Numbered from the stretch's first letter, positions 17,494 to 27,302 are shown. The stretch is DNA of 61,525 nucleotides from an uncultured Prolixibacteraceae bacterium (GCA_937915865.1 CALGIG010000092.1:1-61525); one strand, 5' to 3'. A program made the numbers and translations. The notes: generated by a model from the letters alone, not told the origin.

Positions 17494-18804
17494 TTAGATT
17501 TTTATAAACTCAACCCGACGGTTCAATGCCTTGTTTGCAGGAGTATCATTTGGAGCAATAGGTTTTGTTTCGCCCATACCATCAGATTCTATGCGTGAAG
17601 CCTCAATGCCAAACGTTTTTACCAACTCATTCCTTACCGAAGCTCCACGACGTTTCGAAAGATCGAGATTGGCAGCATCGGCGCCATCGGCATCGGTATG
17701 ACCCACAATTTTGATTCGTACTGTAGGGTTTTCTTTCAGCGTTTTTGCAATATCGTTAAGAGTTCCAAACGATTCGGGTTTTACCACATCTTTATTCACA
17801 TCGAAATATATACCGTAGCTGACCAATTTCCCTTCGGTAATCAGTTTGCTTCGGGTATCAGGCGCAGCGGTAGTAACTTTCAGGTTGGTTACATAAGGAG
17901 CCCCATGGTTGCTCCATCCGCTAAAACGAAGACGGTTAAATTTCGTTCCGGCATGAATATTCGTCGGCATATCCAACACTTTAGCTCCCAGATGATAAAT
18001 ACGAAGCCTGCGGTTTTGCACCCAAACAATTACATGGTTGACTTTTTTCATGACTACCGGATTTGTAGATGATTGACCTTCAAGCCAACCTCCTACATCA
18101 AGGCTGTTATCGTAACCCTTTGTCAACCACGCTCCTTCTTCAAATGTAATCCCCAATCCTTTTTTACCCGGATAGATATCATCAGTTAATTCCACATTAT
18201 CCGGATCTTCATAAAAGCCCAATGAATAACCGAAATGGGAATCGTCTTCCACATCGGGAATAACATCAAATTCCATAATAAAATTTTGAGGAAAAACAAT
18301 TTGTTTTGTATAGCAATAAACGGCATCTTCCTTATTCATGTGAAACCAGTGCCCGGGAGCAATATTGGTGGTTTTCACTTCTCCACCACCATTGGTCGTC
18401 CAAAGAGTAGGAAAATCGCCAATGGCATCCTGAGAGAAATCTTCGAAATAAAGAATTTTATCACCTGGAACAAAGTCATATTTTGTAAAGCTTTTGAACA
18501 TTTGTGAATCTTGGGCAGACATATCATCAGTTAAATCGGTAGAGTCGTTTCCCTTTTCTGATTCGTCTTTAGCACTGTTTTGCTCTTCTTCATTGTTTTC
18601 TTCAGCATTCGCTTTTTTCTTTTTGAAGAGCTTTCCTACACCTTCTTCAATTTTGTCAATTCCTTTGTCAATTCCTTCGTCAACACGTGTTTCGGCACGG
18701 TTTGCCGATTTATCTTTGAGTTTGTCTTTGATATTAAACTGTCCATAGGCAATCGTAGCAGCAGCCAGTATCCACAAGGTAAATATGATTTTAACAGCTT
18801 TCAT
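17494..18804 (-). CDS. OmpA-family outer-membrane/peptidoglycan-binding protein
   Basis: 436 aa. Signal peptide (KIIFTLWILAAATIAYG), a highly charged Lys/Glu region about 24-95 (likely coiled and flexible), a central beta-sandwich of lectin/LamG-like character (about 105-300; ILYFEDFSQDAIGDFP, YSLGFYEDPDNVEL), then a C-terminal OmpA domain (about 315-436): YGIYFDVNKDVVKPES, IVGHTDADG, LSKRRGASVRNELV, GMGETKPIAPN, NRRVEFI. The OmpA domain binds diaminopimelate in peptidoglycan from the periplasm. The upstream region carries an 18-nt element identical to one before the AraC gene. It probably anchors the products of the four-gene operon downstream. Confidence 0.85.
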   Translation of the reverse strand: MKAVKIIFTLWILAAATIAYGQFNIKDKLKDKSANRAETRVDEGIDKGIDKIEEGVGKLFKKKKANAEENNEEEQNSAKDESEKGNDSTDLTDDMSAQDSQMFKSFTKYDFVPGDKILYFEDFSQDAIGDFPTLWTTNGGGEVKTTNIAPGHWFHMNKEDAVYCYTKQIVFPQNFIMEFDVIPDVEDDSHFGYSLGFYEDPDNVELTDDIYPGKKGLGITFEEGAWLTKGYDNSLDVGGWLEGQSSTNPVVMKKVNHVIVWVQNRRLRIYHLGAKVLDMPTNIHAGTKFNRLRFSGWSNHGAPYVTNLKVTTAAPDTRSKLITEGKLVSYGIYFDVNKDVVKPESFGTLNDIAKTLKENPTVRIKIVGHTDADGADAANLDLSKRRGASVRNELVKTFGIEASRIESDGMGETKPIAPNDTPANKALNRRVEFIKI

Positions 18805-18857
18805 AAAACAAGTTTTTGAGTTTAATAATCAAATTTACTTCCTCTGTTTATCAAAAC

Positions 18858-18875
18858 ATTGTAAAAAACGGACAA
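18858..18875 (-). promoter_or_regulatory. Shared 18-nt element upstream of the OmpA-family gene
   Basis: ATTGTAAAAAACGGACAA on the + strand (gene on minus), 54-71 bp before the OmpA-family start codon. The identical 18-mer precedes the AraC gene at 58-75 bp. Candidate AraC-type operator; seen in sequence, function inferred. Confidence 0.6.
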
Positions 18876-18902
18876 TGGCTTTGTAAAGTCTTGATTGCAG
18901 TC

Positions 18903-19724
18903 TTATTGGATACCAGAAAATAATTTCACTAAACGAAGATCGCGATGAAAAAAAGTGCCGGGTGACTCACCTATAAATTTACGGAAGTCGTTTACAAAGT
19001 GTGGCTGATCGAAATATTTGCCTGTAAATACGATATTCTGGAAGTCAATTTCGTTCGCTTCTTTCAAAGCATTTAAAACCTGGTTGGCCCGGACAATGCG
19101 GCATAGCGATTTGGCGGAAACTCCAATCCGGCAGTAAAAATTCCGGCGAAACGATCGGCTGTTTAAATTCACATCATTGATTAAATCACTGATGTGGATC
19201 AGTCCATTCGATTCATAAATACGCTCATAAGCAATATCAATATTGTCGGGTATATATTCTTCGCCTTTAGTTAAGTCATTTAAATATTTCTGGAAAATTT
19301 GAACCCGTGCTATAAATCCTTCCGCATTTTTGAGTTCTTCATACAAATCAACAGGAATTACATCATCGATCCTTCTATAAGATGGTATTCGGCATGTATT
19401 CAATGAAATATTAAATAAGCGGGAGAATACACTTGTTTTACATGCAACGCCAAAGGAATCGATAGGAAGTGTTGCTTTGATCGAAACCGGCCCAAGAAAG
19501 GGAAGAGTTAAAAAGTACGGTGGAAGTTCTTGTGAAAATGAGTTGTTTATACTCATATCGACCTCACCTTTAAAATTGAACATCAAGGTACACGAACCTT
19601 CAGGAATATGTTTATCGCTATAACTTCCTGTTTTTGATTTCGATTCCAAAAATAAAAACCGTCGGACCAGGAAAGCTGATGATTCATCTGGTTCACAACA
19701 TGAAGATGTGAGATTAATAGGCAT
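18903..19724 (-). CDS. AraC-family transcriptional regulator with DUF6597-like sensor
   Basis: 273 aa. The N-terminal 130 residues look like the DUF6597 sensor region common in Bacteroidota AraC proteins (PEGSCTLMFNFKGEV, LTLPFLGPVSIK). The C-terminal AraC-type helix-turn-helix pair spans about 160-265: ISDLINDVNLNSRSFRRNFYCRIGVSAKSLCRIVR and IVFTGKYFDQPHFVNDFRKFIGESPG (helix H...DFRKF with the F-x-G-x-[ST]P signature). Transcribed toward the OmpA-family gene, 98 bp away. An 18-nt element 58-75 bp upstream is repeated before the OmpA-family gene, suggesting autoregulation plus control of the envelope operon. Confidence 0.88.
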   Translation of the reverse strand: MPINLTSSCCEPDESSAFLVRRFLFLESKSKTGSYSDKHIPEGSCTLMFNFKGEVDMSINNSFSQELPPYFLTLPFLGPVSIKATLPIDSFGVACKTSVFSRLFNISLNTCRIPSYRRIDDVIPVDLYEELKNAEGFIARVQIFQKYLNDLTKGEEYIPDNIDIAYERIYESNGLIHISDLINDVNLNSRSFRRNFYCRIGVSAKSLCRIVRANQVLNALKEANEIDFQNIVFTGKYFDQPHFVNDFRKFIGESPGTFFHRDLRLVKLFSGIQ

Positions 19725-19781
19725 TCAAATCTATTCCATTTTAAATCGTAGAATAAAAATAATTAGTTTAATTGATTAAGA

Positions 19782-19799
19782 ATTGTAAAAAACGGACAA
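19782..19799 (-). promoter_or_regulatory. Shared 18-nt element upstream of the AraC gene
   Basis: Second copy of ATTGTAAAAAACGGACAA, same orientation, 58-75 bp before the AraC start codon. Both copies are followed by ATGG within 2-4 nt, so similarity extends slightly beyond the 18-mer. Confidence 0.6.
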
Positions 19800-19907
19800 A
19801 ATGGAACAATCCTAAAATTTAATATTGAATACTAAAATTTGTATTTTACCAATATTTAAAGTATTAACACAACGAAGTTACATTTGATATATCAAAAAGT
19901 GATCATA

Positions 19908-21017
19908 TTAGTGACCAGGAATTAAAAAGCTAAAAGTTGCTCCTTTGTTTTCTTCACTTTCAACCCAGATACAACCATTATGCTTTTCAACAAACTCTTT
20001 GCAAAGTAATAGTCCAAGTCCATTGGTCGATTCACCTTCAGTTCCTGAGCGTTTTGTACTCACATCTATCCGGAACAAGTTTTTAAGTAAATCGGGTGAT
20101 ATACCAATACCTGAATCTTTAACCGAGATAATCATTGAATTATTTTCTCCATAATGCGCTGAGATGGTTATCTCCCCTCTCCGATGAGTATATTTTATAG
20201 CATTCGATATAAAATTCCGAATTATTAGCTGTACCATATTTTCGTCGGCATACATTAATAGCTTATCCGGCGATGTATCGTATGTAAGATTTATTTCCTT
20301 TTTTGCCGCCTGTGTTTTGGCCGAATACAACAAATCATTAATCAATTGATCTACATTAAGTTCTACTGGGTTAAATTCAATCCGGTTTGTGTTTGAACGA
20401 GCCCATACCAAAAGGTTTTCCAAAAGTTGCGATGTTTCTTTAGATAATTCTTTTTGCAGTCCAAGGAATACATATAGTGTTTCTTCATCAACACTCCCCT
20501 TCTCAGCAATCATCTCAGATATTGATAACATATTACCAATAGGACCTCGTAAATCATGCGCAATTATTGAGAAAAATTTATCTTTGGTAGCATTAAGTTC
20601 CCTCAATTCATTGTTTTGTCTGCAAATTTTTAAATGTGTTGAAACCCTGGCAATAACTTCGGCTGCCTGAAATGGTTTTGTTATATAATCAACTCCTCCG
20701 GCATCAAATGCTCGTACCAAATTTTTGCTATCATTTAATGCACTTATAAAAATTACAGGAATATCGTTAAGCTGGGGACTTTCTTTCAACCTCCTGCATA
20801 CCTCAAAACCATCAATGCCAGGCATCATAATATCCAAAAGAATTATATCCGGTTTTTCCTTTTCAGCAACCTGAATGGCTAATTCACCATTTAATACCGG
20901 GCGAATTTTATATCCTTCTTCCTTTAATATTTCGCCTAAAATTTTCAGATTATTTGGAACATCATCAACGATGAGGATATTCGACGTTTTTTGATTAATA
21001 GTATATTTCAGATTCAT
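19908..21017 (-). CDS. Receiver-histidine kinase (REC-HisKA-HATPase)
   Basis: 369 aa, no membrane segments. Residues about 12-130 are a receiver domain (NILIVDDVPNNL, acceptor Asp in IILLDIMMPG, YITKPF). Residues 145-215 are HisKA with the phosphoacceptor His in FFSIIAHDLRGPIGN. Residues 250-369 are HATPase_c with N, G1 and G2 boxes (IIRNFISNAIKYTH, VKDSGIGI, GLGLLLCKE). A cytoplasmic kinase activated by its own receiver, ending a three-gene operon behind the hybrid kinase (3 bp gap). No DNA-binding output domain accompanies it, so output is through another regulator. Confidence 0.9.
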   Translation of the reverse strand: MNLKYTINQKTSNILIVDDVPNNLKILGEILKEEGYKIRPVLNGELAIQVAEKEKPDIILLDIMMPGIDGFEVCRRLKESPQLNDIPVIFISALNDSKNLVRAFDAGGVDYITKPFQAAEVIARVSTHLKICRQNNELRELNATKDKFFSIIAHDLRGPIGNMLSISEMIAEKGSVDEETLYVFLGLQKELSKETSQLLENLLVWARSNTNRIEFNPVELNVDQLINDLLYSAKTQAAKKEINLTYDTSPDKLLMYADENMVQLIIRNFISNAIKYTHRRGEITISAHYGENNSMIISVKDSGIGISPDLLKNLFRIDVSTKRSGTEGESTNGLGLLLCKEFVEKHNGCIWVESEENKGATFSFLIPGH

Positions 21018-21020
21018 AGT

Positions 21021-24000
21021 TCATCTGATTTGGGATAAAAGAGTATTAAAATAGTTATAATCGTAATTATTAGCGAATAACAAAAGGTGCACAGACAATT
21101 CTTTATCTTCCAACCTAATTTTTTCGATCAAAGCAATAAGCCGTTCAAAATCAGCAACTTCAATTGAATCATTCATTTCCCGAATCATATCAGCTGTCAA
21201 TCTTTTCAATTTCTCAACAACTTGCTCCTCCAAAAGAGGATCTTCAATTGTAGATTCTATACTTTCATTATCGTAAATATATCTGATTCCCAGCACATTT
21301 CCAATCGCATTAAACAATTCATTTTCCCGAAAAGGTTTACGTATATATCCCTGAATACCGAGTGCATCTATATTTCTTCGTTCATCTTCAAAAGAACTGG
21401 CTGTTAAGGCAATTATTGGTATATTCTTTCCTTTGGCGGTCGATTTTATAAATTGGCTGGCTTCATAACCGGTCATTTCCGGCATTCTCATATCCATTAG
21501 AATTAAATGCAGATTATATTTTTCAAACTTGGTAATTGCATCTTTGCCATTGACTGCTTCAATCGTTTTAAATCCAACCAGATTTAACAATGTCACAATC
21601 ACGTTCCTGTTCTTATCAACATCATCGGCAACAAGTATATTTATGTCGCCATTAGTCTTTTTAAAACCAATAACCTTATTCTGAATTATTTCGGTTGATG
21701 TCATTTTATCGCCTTCCTTAAAATCGACAAAAAATGAAAATACGGATCCCTTTCCTACTTCGCTTTTCACCGAAATATCTCCACCCATAAGAATAGCCAA
21801 TTCGCGACTCAAGGCCAATCCCAAACCAGTACCACTGTTTGTTTTTGTACCGGAGCTCGTTTGAACGAAAGATTTAAAAAGCTTACCTATCTCATTTTCA
21901 GCTATACCCTGTCCCGAATCCTGAATTTCAACGAATAATTGAGTTTTGTCCAGCCCAACTTTATTTACTCGAATCCGAACAGCAATACCTCCATCATCGG
22001 TAAATTTAATGGCATTGCTTATCAGGTTTATGAAGATTCTTCTCAATTTATTATCATCAATACAAATATGTTGAGGAATATCGGGCGATGCTTCAAAAAT
22101 AAATTGCAAATGTTTTGTCTTTGCCGGTTCTTTAAACAGCATTTGAATATCAGCAAATAAGGCATAAATATCAACATTCTTGTTATTCAGTTCTAACCGG
22201 CCAGCTTCCATTTTCGATAATTCAAGAATATCATTTATCAACGATAATAAATGTTCTCCTGCCCTGATAATCGAGATACTGTACTCTTTTTGCAACGAAG
22301 TCAAACTCTTGTCTCGATTCATTAATTGAGAAAATCCAATTATCGCATTTAATGGCGTTCGTATCTCATGCGACATATTTGCCAGAAAAACACTTTTTGA
22401 TTTGTTGGCATATTCAGCTTCCTGCCTGGCTCTCAATAAGATTGCTTCATTCTGCTTTTGTTCAGTAATATCCCAATCAATCCCAACCATCCCAACTGGT
22501 ATATTTTCCTTGTTGCGTTGAACTATGGCGATTGAACGAATAGAATGAATTGTTCCATCTGGCCAAACAACCCTAAATTCGGTATTCAGTTGTTTTTCTC
22601 CTTTCACGGCCAAAGCAATTTCTTCAGTAATTCGCTCAATATCGTCTTTATACAGATTTTTTAACCAAGCTTCATTACTATCATCCGGCGATTTTTTCTC
22701 TTCCCCAAATAATTTAAACAATTGCTCATCAGCATACAACTCATTGGTAAGCAAATCCATTTCCCAAACACCAATACCTCCCACAAAGGTTGCCATAGCC
22801 AACCGTGTCGAAACTCGTTTGAGCTCTTCTTCAGCTTCTTTTTTATCAGTAATATCATTGGCTATACCTAAAAATCCGGTTATCTGATTGTTCATGTCTC
22901 TAATGGCCGTAACAATCAGGTTTACATATAAGGTTGAACCATCTTTCCTGATATATTTCCAGGTACGTTCTTCATGGTCCTGAACTCTGGCTTTGGCTAC
23001 AAAAGTCTCAAACCCATGAATTATCCGTCCAAATAGGTCCGTTAATTCCTGACTTCTTTTTTCAACTTCATCGTAATCATGAATAATTGCCGGGGTGGTT
23101 TTGCCAGTCATTTCTTCAGCTTTATAACCTAGCATATATTCAGATCCCTTGCTAAAAACAGTAATAATACCATTAACATCAGTTGCAATAATAGAAGAAT
23201 GTATCGCAGCATTCAATACATCAGATAATGATTTATGCGCAGCTTGCAGCTGCATTTCGGCTTGTTTTCTTTCGGTAATATCGTGCGTAACTCCAACCAA
23301 TCCAGTAATTTGTCCTGCCACATCAAAAAGTGGCACTTTCGAAATCAGTAAAGATCTTAGATTCCCAGATTTGTCGAAGAGTTCACCTTCCTTATCAATT
23401 ATTGAGTTTCCTGTATGAATAACAAACTCATCCTCTTCAATCGATTTTTGAGATTGTTCTACTCCAAATAATTGTAAATCAGTTTTATTAATTACTTCAC
23501 TTTCTGATTCTTTACCTGAAAACAAAACATCTTTTGGATTTGAAATAATTTTCCGGCCAAGCCTATCTTTCACATAAACAGCGTCTGGTATCAAATCGAT
23601 AATTGTTCGAAAAAGTGTCCGTTCGTTCTGCAAAATCTCTTGCGATAATTTACGTTCGCTAATATCCTCTTTAATTGCCAGAAAATTAATTATTTGCCCA
23701 TGCTGGTTTTTTACTGCCGTAATTGTAGCATATTCCCAATATAGTTCTCCGCTTTTCTTTTTGTTATGAAATTCACCTTTCCATTCGCCTCCTGATCTAA
23801 TTGTTTTCCAAAGTTCTTTATAGGTCTCTGACGAAGTATAGCCCGACTTTAAAATTCTCGGATTCTTCCCAATGACCTCATCTTTTGAATAACCGGTCAG
23901 ATCACAAAATTTTTTATTAACATATTCAATTTTTCCTTTTAAATCAGTAATTACGATCGATGCAGGATTTTGTTCAACAGCAAGAGATAATCTTAAAATA

Positions 24001-24371
24001 ACTTCTTCCGCTCGTTTCCGTTCATCAATTAACCTGATTAGGTATTCTGACATATCATGACTATCCGAAAAAGTATCAGAATATTCACCCGACACAAGTT
24101 CAGACGAATTCAATGCATTTATTGCTTCCCTGATTTTACTTAAAACTTCATTCTGATTTTCAGCATCTTGTTTTAGTCTTTGAAAGGCATTTCTGAGTTC
24201 AAGTGAACTTATCTCAATAGAATTCTGTAATAATAAAATATCATCATCATATCCTTCATAAGTTCTGTTTACATCGTTTATAAAATTCCAAAATTCTTCT
24301 GGAACATTCTCCAACGAGCCATAGTGTTTCTTGAGTTGGCGGTTCAGCAACTTGGTGAATTTATTCTCCAT
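21021..24371 (-). CDS. Hybrid histidine kinase with four PAS domains
   Basis: 1116 aa, no predicted membrane spans. N-terminal coiled region (1-130), then four PAS/PAC units (about 135-245, 255-375, 385-510, 515-640; each ends DITERK/DITDKK/DISERK), HisKA (SHEIRTPLNAIIGFS), HATPase_c (NLISNAIKFTDDG, DSGQGI, GTGLGLALS), a receiver domain (ILVADDVDKNRNV, LILMDMRMPEM, GYIRKPF) and a helical tail of about 100 residues that could be a degenerate phosphotransfer domain but shows no obvious HPt histidine motif. Soluble sensing fits the FIST partner. 11 bp behind the FIST gene and 3 bp before the REC-kinase, so one operon. Confidence 0.93.
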   Translation of the reverse strand: MENKFTKLLNRQLKKHYGSLENVPEEFWNFINDVNRTYEGYDDDILLLQNSIEISSLELRNAFQRLKQDAENQNEVLSKIREAINALNSSELVSGEYSDTFSDSHDMSEYLIRLIDERKRAEEVILRLSLAVEQNPASIVITDLKGKIEYVNKKFCDLTGYSKDEVIGKNPRILKSGYTSSETYKELWKTIRSGGEWKGEFHNKKKSGELYWEYATITAVKNQHGQIINFLAIKEDISERKLSQEILQNERTLFRTIIDLIPDAVYVKDRLGRKIISNPKDVLFSGKESESEVINKTDLQLFGVEQSQKSIEEDEFVIHTGNSIIDKEGELFDKSGNLRSLLISKVPLFDVAGQITGLVGVTHDITERKQAEMQLQAAHKSLSDVLNAAIHSSIIATDVNGIITVFSKGSEYMLGYKAEEMTGKTTPAIIHDYDEVEKRSQELTDLFGRIIHGFETFVAKARVQDHEERTWKYIRKDGSTLYVNLIVTAIRDMNNQITGFLGIANDITDKKEAEEELKRVSTRLAMATFVGGIGVWEMDLLTNELYADEQLFKLFGEEKKSPDDSNEAWLKNLYKDDIERITEEIALAVKGEKQLNTEFRVVWPDGTIHSIRSIAIVQRNKENIPVGMVGIDWDITEQKQNEAILLRARQEAEYANKSKSVFLANMSHEIRTPLNAIIGFSQLMNRDKSLTSLQKEYSISIIRAGEHLLSLINDILELSKMEAGRLELNNKNVDIYALFADIQMLFKEPAKTKHLQFIFEASPDIPQHICIDDNKLRRIFINLISNAIKFTDDGGIAVRIRVNKVGLDKTQLFVEIQDSGQGIAENEIGKLFKSFVQTSSGTKTNSGTGLGLALSRELAILMGGDISVKSEVGKGSVFSFFVDFKEGDKMTSTEIIQNKVIGFKKTNGDINILVADDVDKNRNVIVTLLNLVGFKTIEAVNGKDAITKFEKYNLHLILMDMRMPEMTGYEASQFIKSTAKGKNIPIIALTASSFEDERRNIDALGIQGYIRKPFRENELFNAIGNVLGIRYIYDNESIESTIEDPLLEEQVVEKLKRLTADMIREMNDSIEVADFERLIALIEKIRLEDKELSVHLLLFANNYDYNYFNTLLSQIR

Positions 24372-24382
24372 GATTCGGCATT

Positions 24383-25525
24383 TTATATTTCCTTAAATAA
24401 AGTAATTGTCATGGTCTGATTGTGCAACTCACATCGTTGATCAAAAGGTTGCGATGGGCAAATTTCACCATAAGAGTAAAAACCGGTAATGGTAACCTGT
24501 TCGCCAATAACCTCACGAATGGTTTCCAGTTCTTCTTCAACACGTTGCTTCAATACTAATTTTCGGCCAACACAACTTATCAGAATAGCCAAATCGGCCT
24601 TTGAATTTTTCAAGCTGATACGCGACATCTCGGCTGCGCCAGTTGCACCGTCTACCAACCTGTCGAAATTTGCTTTCATAAGCCGTACATATTCTCCCTG
24701 CGGAATGTCCCCGGCAAAAACCATACTTCCATCTTCTTCGTTTACAGATAAAACCGTACGTACCAACGAGATACCAGAATCCTGAAGTCTAAGATTCAAT
24801 GGGAATAATAGTGCTGAAGCCGGAAGATTTGCAGCATGTGCACCAAGGTAGCGTTTATAAAGTTCCAGAGCAGGCTGACCATCCAGCTCATAAAGAATAT
24901 TTGCATTAGACTTGGTCACCTCACGGTCAACACCAAATGAATCCCATCCTCCCATTGATCCATAACCCACCTGAAGATTCTGCCCATAAAAACCAATGGC
25001 AATTACCATATCCTTTTGCGCAGCCTGGTTGTGTACAATAACCGTTTCGCTGAAATTACTCTGATCGCCTGCCAGCCCGCCAGTTACCGAAACACGATTC
25101 TTAAGTTGGTCATTAAATCCATCGGTGAGATCGCTACCATTGATATTGAGACCTTCAGACAAAACCATTATATGAACTAAATTATCCTTATCAAGCACCG
25201 ATGCAAGTTTTTGTCCTACTTCATAACTATCACCCATTGAGATGATTGCTTCTCCGGCAACCTCAATTGTTGTTCGTTCAAAATAAACCGCAGTACTTAT
25301 GATGCTGGAATCGTAAACTTCATCGTGATAAATCTCACCCGAAGTGGAACATCCAACTACTTGCGCATTCGGATAGGATTCTTTGATATAACTAATGTTT
25401 TTTTCGATCTTTAACAGGTCCTTGTTGCCAAACAGAAAAACAAGCTGGGCCCTATTTTTCAACTCGTTATCTGTCTTTTTCACCCAACCTGTTAATTCAG
25501 AAAAGATACTTTGCTCGGTTTTCAT
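24383..25525 (-). CDS. FIST domain sensory protein
   Basis: 380 aa. FIST N-terminal domain (about 20-215; VVGCSTSGEIYHDEV, SVTGGLAGDQSNF) and FIST C-terminal domain (about 220-365; LYELDGQPALELYKRYLG, GFYSYGEICP). FIST domains are predicted to bind small ligands such as amino acids and usually feed histidine kinases or diguanylate cyclases. It is the first gene of the three-gene signalling operon, directly before the multi-PAS kinase, so it probably presents the ligand signal to that kinase. No signal peptide, therefore cytoplasmic. Confidence 0.88.
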   Translation of the reverse strand: MKTEQSIFSELTGWVKKTDNELKNRAQLVFLFGNKDLLKIEKNISYIKESYPNAQVVGCSTSGEIYHDEVYDSSIISTAVYFERTTIEVAGEAIISMGDSYEVGQKLASVLDKDNLVHIMVLSEGLNINGSDLTDGFNDQLKNRVSVTGGLAGDQSNFSETVIVHNQAAQKDMVIAIGFYGQNLQVGYGSMGGWDSFGVDREVTKSNANILYELDGQPALELYKRYLGAHAANLPASALLFPLNLRLQDSGISLVRTVLSVNEEDGSMVFAGDIPQGEYVRLMKANFDRLVDGATGAAEMSRISLKNSKADLAILISCVGRKLVLKQRVEEELETIREVIGEQVTITGFYSYGEICPSQPFDQRCELHNQTMTITLFKEI

Positions 25526-26012
25526 AAGCTTCAGATTAAAGAGGCAATATTATTATAAGAAAATCTCAATCAACAACTTTAATGTTTATTGCTAAATATA
25601 TTAAATATCTTTGAATCTATACTGTAAATATTATTGATATAACCACTTAAATAAGTAGAATGAAAAAACCAAATTACATGTTTTAATACTCATTCAACCC
25701 GAACATTGCTCGCCTGCGCTTATGCCAAAGTCAACTTATATTTCATCACTCTTATATAAAAGAGTGGTAAAGTGCCAGCTTACTGGTAAATGAATAAGTA
25801 CTTTTAAATGCTACAACAAATGGTTCTGATAATTACTCCTATTTGCTTAAGATTTCATTTTAGCAAACCCCTAAGCAATTAAAAAGTTTAAAAGAACATT
25901 GGTTTATTTTAACATCTTATTAACTCAATAATTTGAATTTTATAATTCAAGCAAATCAGGTTTTTTTTAATTTCGGCACACTTAAATTCTAATACTTAAA
26001 CAAACAATACTA
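25526..26012. other. Intergenic region between divergent genes
   Basis: 487 bp, very AT-rich, separating the minus-strand FIST operon from the + strand lipoprotein gene, so both promoters must lie here. I found one small hairpin (arms 25747-25753 and 25760-25766) and no reading frame, RNA or repeat I can support. No perfect TTTG/TAnnTTTG pair was found. Confidence 0.5.
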
Positions 26013-27206
26013 ATGAAGACGCAAAAAATTTTTTACCACCTGTTTATTCTTAGCATTATTGGGGTAATTCTGTTTTCGTGTAAGCAAAAACCCGTTGATG
26101 AATCGGTTGTGCGTGATACAAAATACAAGCAAAGTATAATTGAGACATATAAGAAAGTAGGTTTATTCTGTACGCTCAATTATATACCTGGTTTATCGGT
26201 TGCTGTTTCGGTTGACAATAAAGTAGTATTTGCTGATGGTTTTGGCTATTCAAATCTTGAGCTAAAAACAAAATCATCGCCCTCACATCTTTATAGAATA
26301 GGTCAGATATCAGAACTTATTACCACACTTACTGCTGCAAAACTTTCAGAAGAAGGAAAACTTAACCTTGATAAACCAGTTGGAGAATTATATCCTGGTT
26401 TAGCAACAAAACCTGCCAATTATACACTATATCAGTTGGGAGTACATTCCTCTGGCATACGCGAACAACATGCTGAAGCGGGCAAGGGTAAGGAAATAAC
26501 CTATGACACATTAATTCCAACTTTTATTAATGACAACTTACTTTATGACCCAGGTGTAAATGTGTTACATACCGAACTTGGAATCGATTTATTAGGTTAT
26601 CTCATTCAAAAGTCTGTAAATACTCCTTTTTTGAAGGTGGTTAAAAAAACACTTACCGATAACCTTAAACTTACCGGAACTGTAGCGGATAATCCTTACA
26701 TTATATTTGACAAAAAAAGTAGCCAATACAACTACGACTTTGTTGCCCAGCCTATTGTTGCCGGGCAGATTGACTTACGGGGGAAAGAAGCTTCTGCCGG
26801 ATATTTAAGTACAGTTCTGGATTTGGTTAAAATAGGTAATGCGTTACTCTATCCCGGTTTTCTGAAGAAAGAAACACTTGACCGAATTACTAAGCCATAC
26901 ACTTTAGCTTCAGGACAAAATTCGCCTTTTGCTTTTGGTATTTTGGTAAATAAAGATATGGAGGGCCGTACATTTTGGGGGCAGAAAGGAATGGTTGCAG
27001 GAGGTACATCAATCATACTTATTTATCCGGATGACAAACTTGTTGTTGCTATTGCTTCGAATGTAGGAAATACCACCTGGGAACCACCTGTATTTGAAGT
27101 TGCATCTGCTTTCCTCGATCAACTTCATCCTGAAAGAAAAGCAAAAAGAGAAGAGCAATTGAAGCAAGAAGAAGCTCGGAAAAATCAATCTCAGCAAAAC
27201 AAATAA
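26013..27206 (+). CDS. Serine-hydrolase (beta-lactamase class C fold) lipoprotein lacking catalytic motifs
   Basis: 397 aa. Lipoprotein signal ending LFSC (Cys23). The fold-defining segments of the beta-lactamase/DD-peptidase family are clear: GLSVAVSVDNKVVFADGFGYSNL, LSEEGKLNLDKPV, LGVHSSGI, a LLGYLIQ helix and IILIYPDDKLVVAIASN. The catalytic motifs are not: the SxxK position reads QISE (98-101), the YxN position reads HTE (186-188), and the HTG/KTG position reads GQKGM. The protein is probably a pseudoenzyme that binds peptidoglycan fragments or partners. The C-terminal 25 residues are Lys/Glu/Gln-rich. Stand-alone gene, ended by the bidirectional terminator shared with glyA. Confidence 0.8.
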   Translation: MKTQKIFYHLFILSIIGVILFSCKQKPVDESVVRDTKYKQSIIETYKKVGLFCTLNYIPGLSVAVSVDNKVVFADGFGYSNLELKTKSSPSHLYRIGQISELITTLTAAKLSEEGKLNLDKPVGELYPGLATKPANYTLYQLGVHSSGIREQHAEAGKGKEITYDTLIPTFINDNLLYDPGVNVLHTELGIDLLGYLIQKSVNTPFLKVVKKTLTDNLKLTGTVADNPYIIFDKKSSQYNYDFVAQPIVAGQIDLRGKEASAGYLSTVLDLVKIGNALLYPGFLKKETLDRITKPYTLASGQNSPFAFGILVNKDMEGRTFWGQKGMVAGGTSIILIYPDDKLVVAIASNVGNTTWEPPVFEVASAFLDQLHPERKAKREEQLKQEEARKNQSQQNK

Positions 27207-27223
27207 AGACTTTCTGAAAAAAT

Positions 27224-27267
27224 AAAAAATCCGAAAGAAGGTCAAAAGATCATCTTCCGGATTTTTT
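27224..27267. terminator. Bidirectional terminator between lipoprotein gene and glyA
   Basis: AAAAAATCCG... (27224-27243) pairs with ...CGGATTTTTT (27248-27267), 17 of 20 positions complementary, loop AAAA; runs of A and T on the outer ends serve both strands. It ends the convergent 26013 gene and glyA. Confidence 0.8.
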
Positions 27268-27302
27268 ATTTTCTTGATGTTGTTCAGCAACAATCAAATA
27301 TA

